Shown here: piece by piece, positions 10,551-23,678 of the stretch
Position numbering within the stretch: position 1 is the first letter of the stretch
How the letters are laid out: each line of letters starts with the position of its first letter
Program-made: the position numbers and the translations under genes
The notes under the pieces: model-generated
The model's database searches: none
The model's input: only the letters and a program-made list of their open reading frames with translations
What the model was told of the DNA's origin: nothing
Assembly (NCBI RefSeq): GCF_029873635.1
Contig: NC_080422.1
Coordinates: 19,620,095-19,684,094, forward strand
Source: Malania oleifera
Lineage: Eukaryota; Streptophyta; Magnoliopsida; Santalales; Ximeniaceae
Length of the DNA: 64,000 nucleotides
Direction: 5' to 3'

Positions 10551-13500
10551 TATATCAAAAGAATTTTTTTAGTAATAACTCTTCAATATTCATTTTTTCC
10601 ATTAATTAGAAGTCCATTGGCCTATATATACTAAAGAGATCTCAATATCCATATCCGTCCGTCATTCCCTCCCAAAATTTAAACTCGTCACGACCTTCAA
10701 TATCCTCAACTGAATCAATTCTAAGCACATGTAAGAAAATTTCCCTTTTCCATGAAATATACTCTCCCGGAAAATTATAAGCTTTCTTGAAGATACATAC
10801 AGGTGAGAGAACTGCTGCGGAAGGTAAGCATGCAGGAATTGAAGTGCAGCATGTGTTTTCACGTGAACCATTATGATTCGAAGGGAACACATGCATGCGT
10901 AGGAGAGGAGAGGAGGGTTAATTAATGTTTCATGCATGGTATTAATTGGTAGGTAGCTGGGAAGGGCAAATGGGTTAATTAATTAATTAATAAATAATGT
11001 CATATAGTTGGCAAACATGTTTCATGCTGCCGATATCTATGCTTACACACAACATGCTTGAACATGCTCTCTCAGTTCATGTGCTCCACCCCCCAATTTA
11101 AGGGCTGGCCAGAGCTGTCCTCCAGTTTCCTATGCATCATCTTCATTATAGATATGGATCGAACAGGGACTCCCCGCCCCGACGCATATATTTATTATAT
11201 ATATAGGTCCCCTCCTCCCTCTCCCATGCACTCAAAATTAAATAAATAAACTATATATAATGATAAAACTAGAGAGACGATGCTCTTCATATTAAAGCAT
11301 GCATCTTTCCACGAGCTAGCTAGCTGGTAGCCAGGTCCCATACAAATTTGGCATGCTAAGTTGATGTTCAATTCATTAACTTGTTTACGAATGTTTATGT
11401 GCATCAGTTGCGATAAACTAAAACGTAAATTTTTTATTATTATTTTAAATCCTTTACTAAATTAAGCATTAGAGTTTTTTTTTTTTTTTGAAGCTCGGAA
11501 TCCGGTCATGCTGTTTTTATTTTGTTGAAAAAAGACATTTGGATAACATAGGAGAAATCAGCTCGCCCCATGCAAAAACTAAGTAAAAATTAATATGAAA
11601 CTTAGTCCCTTAAGGGTTATTTCTTACTAAATATTAATATTCGAATCTTGTATGGAGAGTGATAACTTGTTTTTAATTGAGATTAAATTTTAATATTTAA
11701 GTGCAAAGAAGAGAGCGAACGAATTTGTTATCTTATGGAATAAGTCGAACGCTCAAAAGACCTCAAACACATCATATCCGAAAAAAAATAAAATAAAAAA
11801 AAACAAAGAGATTTAACTAGGGTTTACTGGAATAGGGTTAGAATTTGTATGGGACATACGATAGGGTAAAAAGCAGCAAGCAAAAGCTCACGATCAACCA
11901 CGGAATTGAACTGGAGAGTATTATACAAATTCGATGTTAAGGGTCTTTAGAAAAATTGGGATGCAGTAATCAATGAGGTGGCAAGGAAAGCGACGTGGAA
12001 TGTTGACCTTCTCCGGAAGTCATGGGAATAATTGATGGAGAGCAGACGGGATGGTTGGATGGATCATATATTAATTACATTTTAAATAATAATATTATAA
12101 CCTTATTTAACTATATAATTATCATTATAATTATTATTTATATGAATTTGTAAATTGCAATTTGATGGGGGTCTCTATCGATTGTCATACGAGTCGCATG
12201 ACGATGATGGGGAGCTGGGGTGGGTGGAGAACACCCTGCATGATGTTTCTGCACTGCACTGCACTGCACTGCAGCCCTGCCTGCACTCCCCTCCCCTAGC
12301 TTGGCCCTCGCTGGCATTCCTTCTTTCTTCTTCATCACATGGGTTTCAACCTACTTCCAGTTGGAGGAAAGGGATCGCGTAGGACCAAAATCCAGCTTAC
12401 TTTATTTTTAATTTTCATAATTATTTAAATTATTGCTCTTATGTTACAAACATTAATAGCAATTATATATATATTTTAATAGAAGAGCAGTAGAGTTGAG
12501 ATATTGGGGAGTGTAAGAAATATAAATTTTAATTATTCATCCTTGATGGTTTTATTTTTAGTTTTAAAGTTAAAAAGAAGATCGCTTTGAAGAAGGTTGT
12601 GTAAAAAAAATAGTATTTTTAAAAAGAAAAAAGTTTAAAATTATTCTATCTATAGGCACCTCATTTTGTCTGGCTAATGTATAGCAAAACTTTTAAATTC
12701 TGAAAATCTTGAGTTTTCAAAATTGCTTTATTTTTGAAATAACTATTTTAGTTTTTTTTTTTTTAAATTGTTAATCAGGTTGTTTGAAGTGTCTTCTAAA
12801 GTCTTTACTTAAGCGAGATCACCCATTTTTAACTCTCTTAGCCTCACCGCCGTGAAATAAAAGATTTATTCATTAGGCATTTGAACAAAGTATTATTTAC
12901 ATTTATTCTTTTTGCATTAAAAGTACAACATCGAAAAGAAGAAAGAAAAAAATAGTGCAAAAAGGAAAGCTCGGTCTTCATCTTTGGGGTTGCTTGCATT
13001 GAACCCTATCCACCAGCATTTGCTTGCATGCACTACATATTTCCGAGTTTGTTTCACAAGACAGGTGTCGACACTAGTTTTGGTTCGAGGGTGACGAAGA
13101 ATGGGATGTGTATGGAAATCCCCTCCAAACAAGAAAACCAAAGGAAGAAAGACTTTATTTACAAGATAAAAATGATGGAAAAGCAAGTCGCCATTTTTGT
13201 TATTTTTTTAAGGAAAAATAAAGGAAAAAGCTAAGAAGTTTATGACATAGAGAACAAGGGTTATGAAGTACATTTGTGCGTAGGGAATGTGGTGGACCAA
13301 CCATTCTAAGGGAGATTAATTGACCAACACCCCTATCGCGACCTATTCTAAGAACGATTGTCATTGTGTGTGTGGGTGCCTCAGGAAGAAAGTAAAGAAA
13401 AAGAAGGAAGATTCTCCTTTTTTAGTTATTTAGTGGAATACCACTGTCCAAGAGCCCAAACAATAGGATTGGAAACCCTGATATGCCCTTAGTTGAAAAG

Positions 13501-13699
13501 GGGGTTGGACTCAGGTAACCCTGTACTTTTTAAAACGAAAGGGTAAAAGAGAAGAAGATGAAAATGTTATAATTGATTGCAAGGAAGAGATTCAAAATGA
13601 CCCCTTTATTGAAAATAGGAATTAGGGGAAGTCAATATTAATGTTTCACAATTAAATAAGGGGTTGGATGGGATGTATGAGATTATTGCTTGACTGGAG
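10551..13699. other. Intergenic, no recognisable gene
   Basis: AT-rich sequence with AATT runs near 10977. A higher-GC patch at about 12150-12390 includes a CTGCA run. A purine-rich segment at 13050-13500 has short ORFs on both strands, none with a recognisable motif. No splice-linked exon set or structural RNA was found. Old degraded transposon sequence is possible. Confidence 0.45.
12249..12273. repeat. (CTGCA)n short tandem repeat
   Basis: About five pentamer units lie within a local GC-rich patch. No gene context is visible. Confidence 0.85.
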
Positions 13700-14525
13700 G
13701 ATTAATAAAGGTTATGGTTTGAATTCCATGATTGAAATTGCAAATTTAATGATTATAGGGTTGAATATATCCTAATTGAAATCAAGGTTTTAATGGAGAT
13801 GGAGATTGAATCCTTGATTGGAATAGGGAATTGATGATGATTGAATTGAAAATCTCTTGATTTGTAATCAGGGGTTTAATGGAAAAGTGGATTGAGATTT
13901 TGATGGAGATAGGGAATTAAATGATAATTGAGTTGAAAACCTCTTGATTAATACTAAGGGTTTTAATAGAGAAGGAAGTACAAATCTTTGATTGAAATAA
14001 AGGGGCAAATGATAATTAAGTAGAAAATCCTCTGATTATATATAATCAAGATTTAATGAGGATAGAGATTAAATCCCTAATTGAAGTCAAACAATTAATG
14101 ATGAAGAGTTGAAACATATCTTGACTGGTAATCAACATTTAATGGTGATTAATTGAAGTCAACCACTTAATGAGGAGAGAATTGAATATCTCCAAATTGA
14201 CAATCAGAGTTTAACTATGATTGATGTCAACCATTCAATGAGAGAGAATTGAAAAATCTCATGATTGCCAATTAGAGTTTGATGGTGATCGAAGTAAACT
14301 ATTTAATGAGGAGAGAATTGAAATTCGTCTTGATTGATATTCCAGGTTTAATAGTGATTGAAGTTAACCATTTAATAAGGAAAAAGTTGAAGATGTCCTC
14401 ATTGGCAATCAGAATTTAATGGCGATTGAAGTTAACCATTTACTAAGGAGAAAATTTAAAAATCTTCTAATTGATAATCAGGGTTTGAAGATGATGGGGA
14501 TTGAATCTCTTCTATTGGCAATCGA
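13700..14525. repeat. Degenerate minisatellite array, about ten units
   Basis: A diverged unit contains, in order, a TTGATT stretch, an AATCAGGGTTTAATGG-like core, an ATTGAAGTTAACC stretch and a GAGGAGAGAATTGAA stretch. Cores recur at about 13780, 13866, 13949, 14044, 14130, 14202, 14270, 14338, 14407 and 14476. Spacing is about 83-95 bp in the first half and 68-69 bp in the second. No reading frame is kept open across it. Confidence 0.8.
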
Positions 14526-15573
14526 TTATTATGGAGACGATATTTGAGTTTCAAAAGCAGAAGTTTCGTTTTGAAAGAAGATAGTTGACAACATACAAGG
14601 GATTTTTGAAAACACTGCTAAATTCATCATTGGCCAAAGAAAGGAAAAATTAAAGGATCTTTTGAAAAGGGGATATTTTGATAAAGGGGAATTCCAAATT
14701 TTCCATCAGTGCCTCACTCCTGTGGTGCAAGCATTAGTTCCATTCACCTATACAGACTTAAGGGAGAGTGTTTTTTCTTGCCCAGGGATAAGAAGGAAAA
14801 AGTCATACAGTGAAATCTTCCTAGTAATCTCATCATAAGCTGGGTTAAGAATCACTATGGGCTAATTATGGAGACACATGCATAAGAATGAATTACCAAA
14901 GAAATTGACTCTACTAATCATCACTGCAAAAATCTAAACATGCAAGCTTGAGGTGAATAGCACACGAATCACATTAAACAATATAATCAATTATCAATGC
15001 ACGCTTAATTACCTTCTTGCCATGCTTAAAATTTAAATTTAAGCCTATAGATGGGGTTTTTAAAAAGATGTGCGAAAAAAAAAAAAAAAGAATCAAAATA
15101 CCCAAAAAAGCTAAACATGGATCATTAAACTGTAATAAGACTGAACACATTTAAAGCTTTCAAAAGATAGGGTTTTTCTTCCCTCCAAATGGCTAACCTT
15201 TTACCTTTCTTCCTCATCAATCCTTCCTTTATATATATATATATATTCATACATGACTAAAAGGAGATTTAACTAGAAAAATAATAGACAAATAAAGGGG
15301 GTTTTTAAAAATAAATAAAATAAAATAAAGAAAAACAAGTATACCAAACCAAGAGGAACCAGTTGAACTAGTCTAGTAGACTATTTTGTATGGGCCATAC
15401 AGGGCCTCATCACCTTCTACCTCATGTCAGGGTTTCATGCGAAACCCTAGCTATCACCCTATATAAGGAGCCTTACCATCACTGATCTACAACTATTGTT
15501 GTTTGCAACTTCTGATATTGCAACTAAACCACTTGCATGTGCTAGCTACAACTACTGTTGTGCAACAAACCCT

Positions 15574-15576
<3 letters not shown>
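14526..15576. other. Intergenic stretch, possible old LTR promoter
   Basis: No coding region is seen. There is a poly-A run near 15068, a short (TA)n near 15232, and CCCTATATAAGG at about 15458-15469, which resembles an LTR or gene TATA box. The TATA-like box is followed by no recognisable gene, so its role is unknown. Confidence 0.4.

Positions 15577-15637
<61 letters not shown>
15577..15637. repeat. (TA)n microsatellite
   Basis: An uninterrupted dinucleotide run of about 61 bp. The length may be unstable and assembly-sensitive. The ORF across it is meaningless. Confidence 0.95.
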
Positions 15638-15639
<2 letters not shown>

Positions 15640-15640
<1 letters not shown>

Positions 15641-17473
15641 ATACCTATATCTGATAAGCATACATAAACAACCCGTCCTAAACAGGGAAAAATGGGTATA
15701 TCTCATACGTATCTATATTCATGCACATCGGAAAACATAAACATTCTTACGGGATTCTATAATATATATACTAGAGTCCTATCTGCACTCTTCAGTACAT
15801 AATATCTATGCTTAAAACATAAACTGTATTACATCCCCTTACATTCAACCAGGCTAACAACCCAGTATTGATACAAAAACTTAAGTCTACTAAGAAGACT
15901 CTAAGCGCCAAAGTCCCTCTAGAAGCCTAGGACCGACATCCTGTAGGACCTGAAACAAAGGTTGTAAGATTGGGGTGAGACACTTCTCAATAAGGTGGAA
16001 GATATTACATCAGCACATGACTACCTAAGTTTATTCCAATTTGAAATAGTCGCACAATATCACATTCACAATACTGTACTATTGGAGATATATAAACATA
16101 ATTCAGCATCATTACAAGCGAGAGTTCTTGAGGTTAGGGTAGAGTATAGGTCCATATAATGTACGATCCCTTCACACGGTACTCAACCCTATGACTTTGC
16201 CTATTTTTGTTTTTAAATCATGTATATGAAAATTTAGGACAATGACCAGCTTTGAAATGTCATAAATATGCCTAACTACCCTGTGACATGGGTTGTGCAC
16301 TGATAAACTCTGACAAGGCCCTGTTCGTGCACGCATTGTCAAGCATCACATATATAGTCCGAATGCCCCACCCGGTCCATTATTTCACTAGTGACCCCAC
16401 ACTCTTGCAAGCCAACTATCTCGATACCCACACTGATTCACATGTGTGGTTGCACTGTACCTCTAGTTAGCAATGGAACCGTGCCTCAAACTATTTAAAG
16501 CTTTGTATAACTTGGTGTGTTTTTTAACTCCTTTAGAGTGTCTTTCAACTCCTTTAGTAACAAGCTGTGGTCCCAATTTATCATATATATAATTTATAAT
16601 GAAAACATAACAAACTGTGCAATTCCAGTAATTTCACAATCGTAATCATGCAATCATTCAAGCATTCTTTCTTTCTTTCAAATAATGGTGTTAATCGACA
16701 CGAATGCTCTCGGTTCAACCTTTTTTACATATGAAGCTCGGTGATTAACTATTTTCCACATTTTCAGATATCAAAATGGAACTTCAGTTCTCATAGTTCA
16801 TTTACAAGTATAACATTTTAGTATATTCCACTTCACATCATATGTCACGTTTGTTTATTTAAAATCCACTATATATATTGTATAACTCAAAAAATACCAT
16901 TTGCATGGGGATCAAGCAGCTCCTACTTTAGGTTTAAAACAAATAAAGTAGTTTTGGAAAGTTTGGAGTTCATATGCAAAAACCTCATTTCTTGCCAAAA
17001 ACCGTAAAATAGTAAGAAACAACATTTATACTAGGTAAAACTTTGCAAATAAGCAGTCAAAACATGCATAAAGACATAAGCTAACTTTCTAGCTGTTTAG
17101 TTTTTTAAAAATACTGATTTAAACAAATCCCCTTACCTTAATCCCGAAAATCGAAACACGAACGAATTGATAAAAAACAACGACATGGGATCCCCGAAAC
17201 CTGAAAACCGAAGAACAATACTTCATTATAATCTCGACTACTACATATCTACTAAACCAAAAATGAAATCAAATCCTTACCATAATTTTAGGGAAAAACC
17301 CAAAAATCTGATCCTCTATAACTGTAGAGATTCTCCCCTTAATGCATGTAGCGATGTTGGATCATTGATTCTGGCAATAGACGACATCAAATCAGAGAGA
17401 GAGAGAGAGAGAGGGCTAGTTCGAGTTCTAGAGAGAGAGAGAGAGAGAGAGAGGTTCGAGTTCTAGAGAGAGA

Positions 17474-17532
<59 letters not shown>

Positions 17533-17698
17533 TGAGTTTCTTCCTCTTTAAGAAAACTAAATGATATTTATAAACTAGGTTGACTCGGCCAGACTCATTG
17601 ATGAGTCAGAGTTCTTGTTGATGAGCCAAAGAAGGGCATTCTTCGCCGAGAGACCTCGTTGATAAGCGTGAGATTTCAGAATCTCTGAAATTCCCTCT
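15640..17698 (-). repeat. LTR-like sequence of a chromovirus family related to C and D
   Basis: The order of landmarks matches the plus-strand view of the element D LTR: a 'ggggtgag...ctcaataag' block near 15975, a 'gtggttgcact...aatgg..ccgtgcc' block near 16447-16485, an AT-rich middle, a long (GA)n run, then Tekay-type 'ctcattgatgag' palindrome modules at 17596-17665. No internal region flanks it, so it is a fragment or solo LTR. The left edge is uncertain. Confidence 0.55.
17393..17528. repeat. Interrupted (GA)n tract
   Basis: Long GA runs are broken twice by the same insert (GTTCGAGTTCTAGAGAG), indicating internal slippage duplication. The D LTRs have shorter GA runs at the same relative place (40659-40700 and 47809-47842). 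Confidence 0.9.
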
Positions 17699-17937
17699 GT
17701 AACAACCCGGGAAATAATGGTATTTAAATAATAAAGAGAGAGAGAGAAATGGAATCAGTAACAGAATGAGGCAGTAGACTTCGTCGACGACATTACATTT
17801 TGGAGAATATAATTTCAAGAATTTCCAGGGTTCGTCGACGAATACAGGGATTTGTCGATGAATGTCTTCAGGATCTCGTCGACGAGGTCCCGTTTCGTCA
17901 ATGAGAAAATACCGAGTGAGGATTTTGGGTCCTCAAT
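17699..17937 (+). repeat. LTR start fragment in opposite orientation
   Basis: It begins TGTAACAACCCGGGAAATAA and continues with a 'tggtatttaaataataaa' block, resembling the minus-strand start of the element C LTR but reading plus. It carries TCGTCGACGA-type palindromes at about 17779-17905. It meets element C's truncated 3' LTR at 17938, forming a head-to-head junction of related LTR pieces. Confidence 0.55.
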
Positions 17938-18539
17938 CCTTGTCCACAGGGTCCCAAAACACTCTATTCCTGAAAATATAATATCTTAATTTTACTTCAT
18001 AAAACCCCAATATTTTCACATATAATGCAGAATCTGACTTTAATTGAATTGGGTACTACTGAAAATGCTCAAATAATCCACTCACCTTGGTTTTGGGATG
18101 GCTCCTAAGTTGGCCTAACCAACGGATTACTCCAGCAGATTTGAAGAGAATCTTCCCAGGAGTAACATGGTGCCTTCTGATCGTCGAATTGGTGAATAAC
18201 CAGGCTAGAAAGCTAGAGAGAAGGTGGAGAGGATGAAGTTAGAGAGAGAGTGAGAGAGGGCTGCATGAAGTTTTTTGTGCTAAAAATCCTATTTTGGTAT
18301 ACTTGTGCACTTGCCTTCGTTGACGAGGTCAAAAAGGGAGTTCGTCGACGAACTCGTAACCTTCATTGATGAATTTCAGGACTAAAAATAGTCCTCTGAG
18401 TAACTTCTCGTCGACGAGACACGTGTCCCTGTCGACGATCCCTAAAATAGCCCTCTCAGTAACTGTTGTGACCCCCTTTACAATCCCCCTTTTCTCCCTC
18501 TTTTATTATTTAAATACCATAATTCTTCGGATCTCTAAA
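17938..18539 (-). repeat. Truncated 3' LTR of element C
   Basis: It matches 25366-25992 closely. The remaining roughly 1.7 kb of the LTR is missing, replaced by the oppositely oriented LTR fragment. It contains GAGTTCGTCGACGAACTC, a perfect 18-bp palindrome, at 18338-18355. Confidence 0.85.
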
Positions 18540-18554
18540 TTCTCCCCTCCTTGT
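18540..18554 (-). other. Polypurine tract of element C
   Basis: ACAAGGAGGGGAGA on the minus strand directly precedes the 3' LTR start. Confidence 0.8.
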
Positions 18555-18829
18555 AAAATTTTGTCCTCGGAATTTACTATTTGAGCGATTCACCATCCTT
18601 TAAAGAAAACGGGTTACTTATTTTATTACTTATCCTCACTTGTGGCAGAGGAATACCGTGGTTACATAAGCAGTTCTGGGAGATTACAATTATACCCATA
18701 AAAGAAAATTCTCCTAAAACTAAAAACACTACCTATCCTATATTCTAAATTACAATTACACCGAACAAACCAAATTAAAACTGCCATTATTTAAACTTAC
18801 ATATTCCTACTGTACGCCACTAAACAGGT

Positions 18830-21800
18830 GTGGGTATTTCTATCTGATTTCCTCTTCAACCTCCTAAGAAGCTTCTTCTACCGCATGATTCCTCCACAAG
18901 ACTTTTATTAATGGTATCTTCTTACTACACAATTCTTGTTCTTTTTTATCTAAGATCTACACTGAAGCTTCCTCATATGCTAAAGCATCACTGAATTCTA
19001 ATTCTGCGTAATTGATAATATGAGAAGGATCTGAGACGTATTTCCTTAATATAAAAACATGAAATACGTCATGTATCCTGAACAAAATGGGTGGTAAAGT
19101 TAGTCGATAGCCAACTGGCCCAACTTTCTTGAGTATCTCAAATGGGCCAATAAACCGAGGGCTCACCTTACCTTTCTTCCCAAGCCTCATGACTCCCTTC
19201 AGTTGTGCTATTTTTAAAAATACATAATCACCGACTTTAAATTCCATTTCCTGGTGGCGAGTATTTGCGTAGCTTTTTTGCCGACTCTGTGATGCACTGA
19301 TTCTATCTTGAATAAGTTGGACTTTATTGTACGCCTGCTACACTATCTCTGGCCCCAAAACTCACATTTCACCTAATTCATCCCAATATAAAGGAGAATG
19401 ACACCTCCTATCATAAAGTGCCTCACAAGGTGCCATGCCAATTATGGCCTGATAGCTGTTATTGTAAGCAAATTCAACCAGCGGTAAATACTTTGTCTAA
19501 CTACCCTCAAAATCTAATACACATGCTCGCAACATATCCTCAAGTACTTGGATCGTTCTCTTTCTCTGACCAGTGGTAAATACTTTGTCTAACTACCCCC
19601 AAAATCTAATACACATGCTCGCAACATATCCTCAAGTACTTGGATCGTTCTCTTTCTCTGACCATCTGTTTGAGGATGGAAAGCGGTGCTGAATGATAAC
19701 TGAGACCCCAAAGCCTCTTTTAAGCTCTTCCAAAACCGTGATGTAAAATGTGGATCACGGTCCAAGACTATAGATACTGATACTCCATGGGACGAACAAT
19801 CTCCTAAATGTAGATCTCTACTAATTTGTTCATAGGGTAGTTAACTTTAATAGGTAAAAAGTGGGTTATTTTTGTTAGCCAATCAATAACTACCCAGATG
19901 ACATTCTGACCATGTGGTGTCGGCGGTAGCCTAGTAACAAAATCCATGGATTTGTGATCCCACTTCCACTCAAGGATGTAAAGTGGCTGCAGCTGCCTTG
20001 CCGACCTCTTGTGCTCAACCTTAACCTGCTGACACGTAAAGCATTGCTCCACAAATTCTACAATCTCCCTCTTCATGCCACTCCACCAGAAATACTCTCA
20101 TAGATCTCTATACATTTTAGTACTGCTAAGATGAACCGTGTATAGAGATCTATGAGTCTCCTTTAGAATCATTCTCCTAATATCATCATCCATAGGCACA
20201 CACAATCTGGTGCAAAACCTGAGAGCCCTATCATTAGAAATGCTGAATGCCTCTCCTTGACCATCCTGTACTCTGGCTATTACCTCTGCTAATTCTGGGT
20301 CATCCCCCTAAGCAACTTTAATTTTTTCATATAACGTAGGCTGCACAACCAAACTGACAATAAATGCCTGAGGATGATCCTTCACTAACTCCATGCTGAA
20401 CCTTTCCAAGTCCATCTGAATTGGGTGCTGAATTACTGCTGTTAACTGTGCTGCACCTTCTGGTTTACGGTTCAGTGCATCAGCCACCACATTTGCTTTA
20501 CTTGGGTGGTAGTTGATGGTGAAATCATAATCTTTAATAATTTCTAACCATCTCATTTGTCGCATATTCAACTCTTTTTGCATGAAGAATTACTTTAAAC
20601 TTTTGTGATCAGAGAATATCTCGCATCTCTTATCGTACAAGTAATGCCTCCAAATCTTTCGTGCATGTATCATTGTAGCCAACTCTAGATCATGAGTAAG
20701 GTGTTTTTTTTCATATTCTTTCAACTGTCGGGAAGCATAAGCTACAACCCTACCATGCTACATCAACACACAACCAAGCCCTTTCAAAGACGTATCACTG
20801 TAAATTATATAACCATCACCTCTAGACAGAATCGTCAAGACTGGTGCAGTGACGAGCCATTGTTTTAATTCTTGGAAGCTTTTTTCACATTCATCATCCC
20901 ATGCAAATTTGACATTCTTCCTGGTCAGTCCCGTTAGAGGTCCCAATAGTCCTGAAAATCCCTCTACAAATAGACGACAATATCCCGCCAGTCCGAAGAA
21001 ACTCCTAATCTCCTAAACATTCCACGACCTTTCTCAATTTACCACTGCCTCTATTTTACTAGGATCCACTGAAATTCCATCCCCTAATATAACATGCCCC
21101 ATAAATGCAACTTTCTCTATCTAGAATTCATATTTACTAAACTTGGCATACCATTTCTCCCTGAGCGTCTTAAGTACCAGCCATAAATGTGCCTCATGCT
21201 CCTCAAAACTCCTCGAGTAGACCAGTATATCATCAATAAAAACCACCGCAAACTGGTCTAGATATTGATGAAACACCCGATTCATTAAATCCATAAATAT
21301 TTCTGGTGCATTAGTCAACTAAAACGGCATCACCAAAAACTCGTAGTGCCCGTATCTGGTTTGAAATGCTGACTTAAAGATATCTTATGCTTTAACATTC
21401 ACCTGATGATAGCCTGATCTGAGGTTGATCTTAGAATAAACCTGTGTACCCTAAAGCTGATAAAATAAATCATCTATATAGAGTAGAGGATATTTGTTCT
21501 TAATGGTTACCTTGTTTATCTCCCTATAATCTATACACATCCTCATAGACCCATCTTTCTTCTTTACGAATAGCACTAGTGCTCCCTAGGGTGATACGTT
21601 GGGTCTAATAAACCTTTTATTCAATAGATCCTATAACTAGTTCTTTAAATCTCCCAATTCAACTGGAGCCATACGATATGAAGCCTTAGAGATCAATGCT
21701 GTCTCTGGAGGTATATCTATAGTAAAATCCACCTCACGATCGAAAGGCAACCCAAGTAACTCTTTTGGAAAAACATCTGAAAATTCCCTTACCATTGGCG

Positions 21801-23353
21801 TACTGTCAAGCTTCGATTCATTTTTTGACACCTCTTTTACAAAAGTCACAAATGCTTGACCTCCATCCAGAAGTAGTCTGCTTGCTTGTATGGTTGATAC
21901 CAACTGTGGTGAGACACACACACACGTGGACCCAAAAATCTGTATTCTTGCTCACCAGGGGGTCTAAAAATTACTTCTTTTTTATGACAATCAATAATGG
22001 CATGATTTGTTGCTAGCCAATCCATACCCAGTATTACATCAAATCCCTGCATGTCTAGTATCACAAGATCAGCTAATAATACTTTCCCTTAGATGGCCAC
22101 TGGAAAATTCCTAAGTACCTTCCCACATCTTAAAGTAGATATAGCCGGCATGGCTACACCCAATTCAACATCTAACAACTGTGCTTCAATCCCAGCTAAC
22201 TTAGCATACCCCATTGAGACAAAAGAATAGGTGGCACCAGTATCAAATAAAACAACAACTTGATATGGGAAAGTAGTAAGGATACTTGTGACGACGTCCC
22301 CAGCTGCCTCAGCATCTCCTGGCATCAACACATATACCCTTGCTAGAGCTGTATTCCTCTACTGGCCTCCACAAGGAATCTGATAACCTCCATAGTAGGG
22401 TCTGGACGTTGGAACCTAGATTGGCGGTTCTAGGCATGCTTATGCCATGTGGTTGGGTCTCCTACACTGATAACAGATGTCTCTCTTAGGTCGGCACCCT
22501 CCCAGATGTCATTTCCCACATGTCTGACACACATGGTAGGTATGCACTCCCCAATTCTCACAAGGTCTTGTCTTCTGTCTTCGACCTCCCCTATAATGGT
22601 CTCCTCTCCATGGGCCCCAACTGGAACCTGCCTGAAAACCCTGAGGCGTGGACCTCTTTCTCAGACTCTAAGCTGTGATGCCTCTCTGCATGCCACTCTC
22701 AATAACCACAGCCATATCTATGACCTCTGTGAATGTTTGACCCCAAAAATCGATAATTTGCTCATACAAGTTCTGCCTCAGGCCTTCTTCAAACTTTCTT
22801 GCCTTTTTCTCATCATCTGGTGCCAAATGAGGGACAAATTAAGACAACTCAATAAATCGAGCTAAGTACTGAGATACTGTCATCTGCTCCTGGACTAAGT
22901 GCATAAACTCTACTAACTTCGCACTATGAATGATAGCAGGGAAATATCGCTTGAAGAACAGCTCCTTGAATCGACTCCACGTCACCGACAGTAGAACTGA
23001 CTTTTGTTCCTCAATCAATCTTGTTGATCTCCACCAGCATTTTGCCTCTCCTGTCAGTTTGAATGTCACAAATACTACCTTCTGTTTGTCTGTACATGGA
23101 AGCACTGCCAATGTTTCCTCAATGTCTTGGACCCAATTTTCAACCATAATTGGGTCAGCTCCTCCAGAAAAGATGGGGGTTTCATTCGCATAAACTGCTT
23201 GATCGTGCAACTACGTCCCCCTGAACTCTTGGCCATCTCAGCCACCACATTCTTGGTGACGCCGTGCAACACTGCATCAGTATCTCCACCTCTTATACTA
23301 GAAGGTCCTATTCTATCACCCCCAACATTTGTACCACTGCTCCCTAAGTCCAT
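18830..23353 (-). pseudogene. Element C gag-pol (broken)
   Basis: Gag starts at the ATG at 23353 (MDLGSSGTNVGG) and runs to about 22839. A CCHC knuckle (CYQC...HMA) near 22480 has a stop inside. Protease has an intact DTGA at about 22235-22246. The reverse transcriptase spans about 21921-20950, with [10 protein letters not shown] near 21225. RNase H includes [12 protein letters not shown] near 20480. The integrase spans about 20090-19300, with zinc-finger residues (CFTCQQ) and MDFVTRLPPTPHG. The terminal region is at 19247-18957, followed by a chromodomain remnant (IPLIKVLWRNHAVEEAS) with stops. Many stops and frameshifts, plus a 92-bp tandem duplication at 19481-19664, abolish coding. Confidence 0.85.
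19481..19664. repeat. 92-bp tandem duplication inside the integrase of element C
   Basis: 19481-19572 is repeated at 19573-19664 with only a couple of mismatches. Each unit ends in 'tctctgacca'. Because 92 is not a multiple of three, it shifts the integrase frame. Confidence 0.92.
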
Positions 23354-23663
23354 CCTGAAAAGACAAAGAACACAATTTAAGGACCCTACCTCCCGTACAG
23401 ATATAATTTATTTCATCTAATGAAATTCTCATATTCACATTTAACTATTCTCCCTGATCTTAATTCAAAATCAAATCTTGTAACCTAGACACACGACCCA
23501 ACAATAGTTTATTGTGGCTTTCCTGAAATCGTCACCACAGGAAAGACACAGAAACCACCACAGAAATCCTCCACCCAGACTACTAAAAAAAAGCTCAAAT
23601 CCTTCCCTATACTCTGGTATTGCTTCCGCTGCACTCTAAAGTCTACATAACCTAGCAACCTAG

Positions 23664-23675
23664 GCTCTGATACCA
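23664..23675 (-). other. Primer binding site of element C (tRNA-iMet)
   Basis: TGGTATCAGAGC on the minus strand, 3 bp inside the 5' LTR end (LTR ends ...CGTTACA). Confidence 0.9.
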
Positions 23676-23678
23676 AAC

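Noticed and set aside
10779..10792. AGCTTTCTTGAA match to the core of miR396
   Set aside because: Only about 12 bases match, and no complementary arm for a precursor hairpin was found nearby; judged chance.
13700..14525. CRISPR-like regular repeats
   Set aside because: Plant DNA with diverged units of 68-95 bp, no identical repeats with unique spacers and no cas genes; it is a minisatellite.
15458..15469. CCCTATATAAGG as promoter of a gene
   Set aside because: No coding region follows, and the next feature is a (TA)n run and LTR-like sequence; more likely an old LTR promoter.
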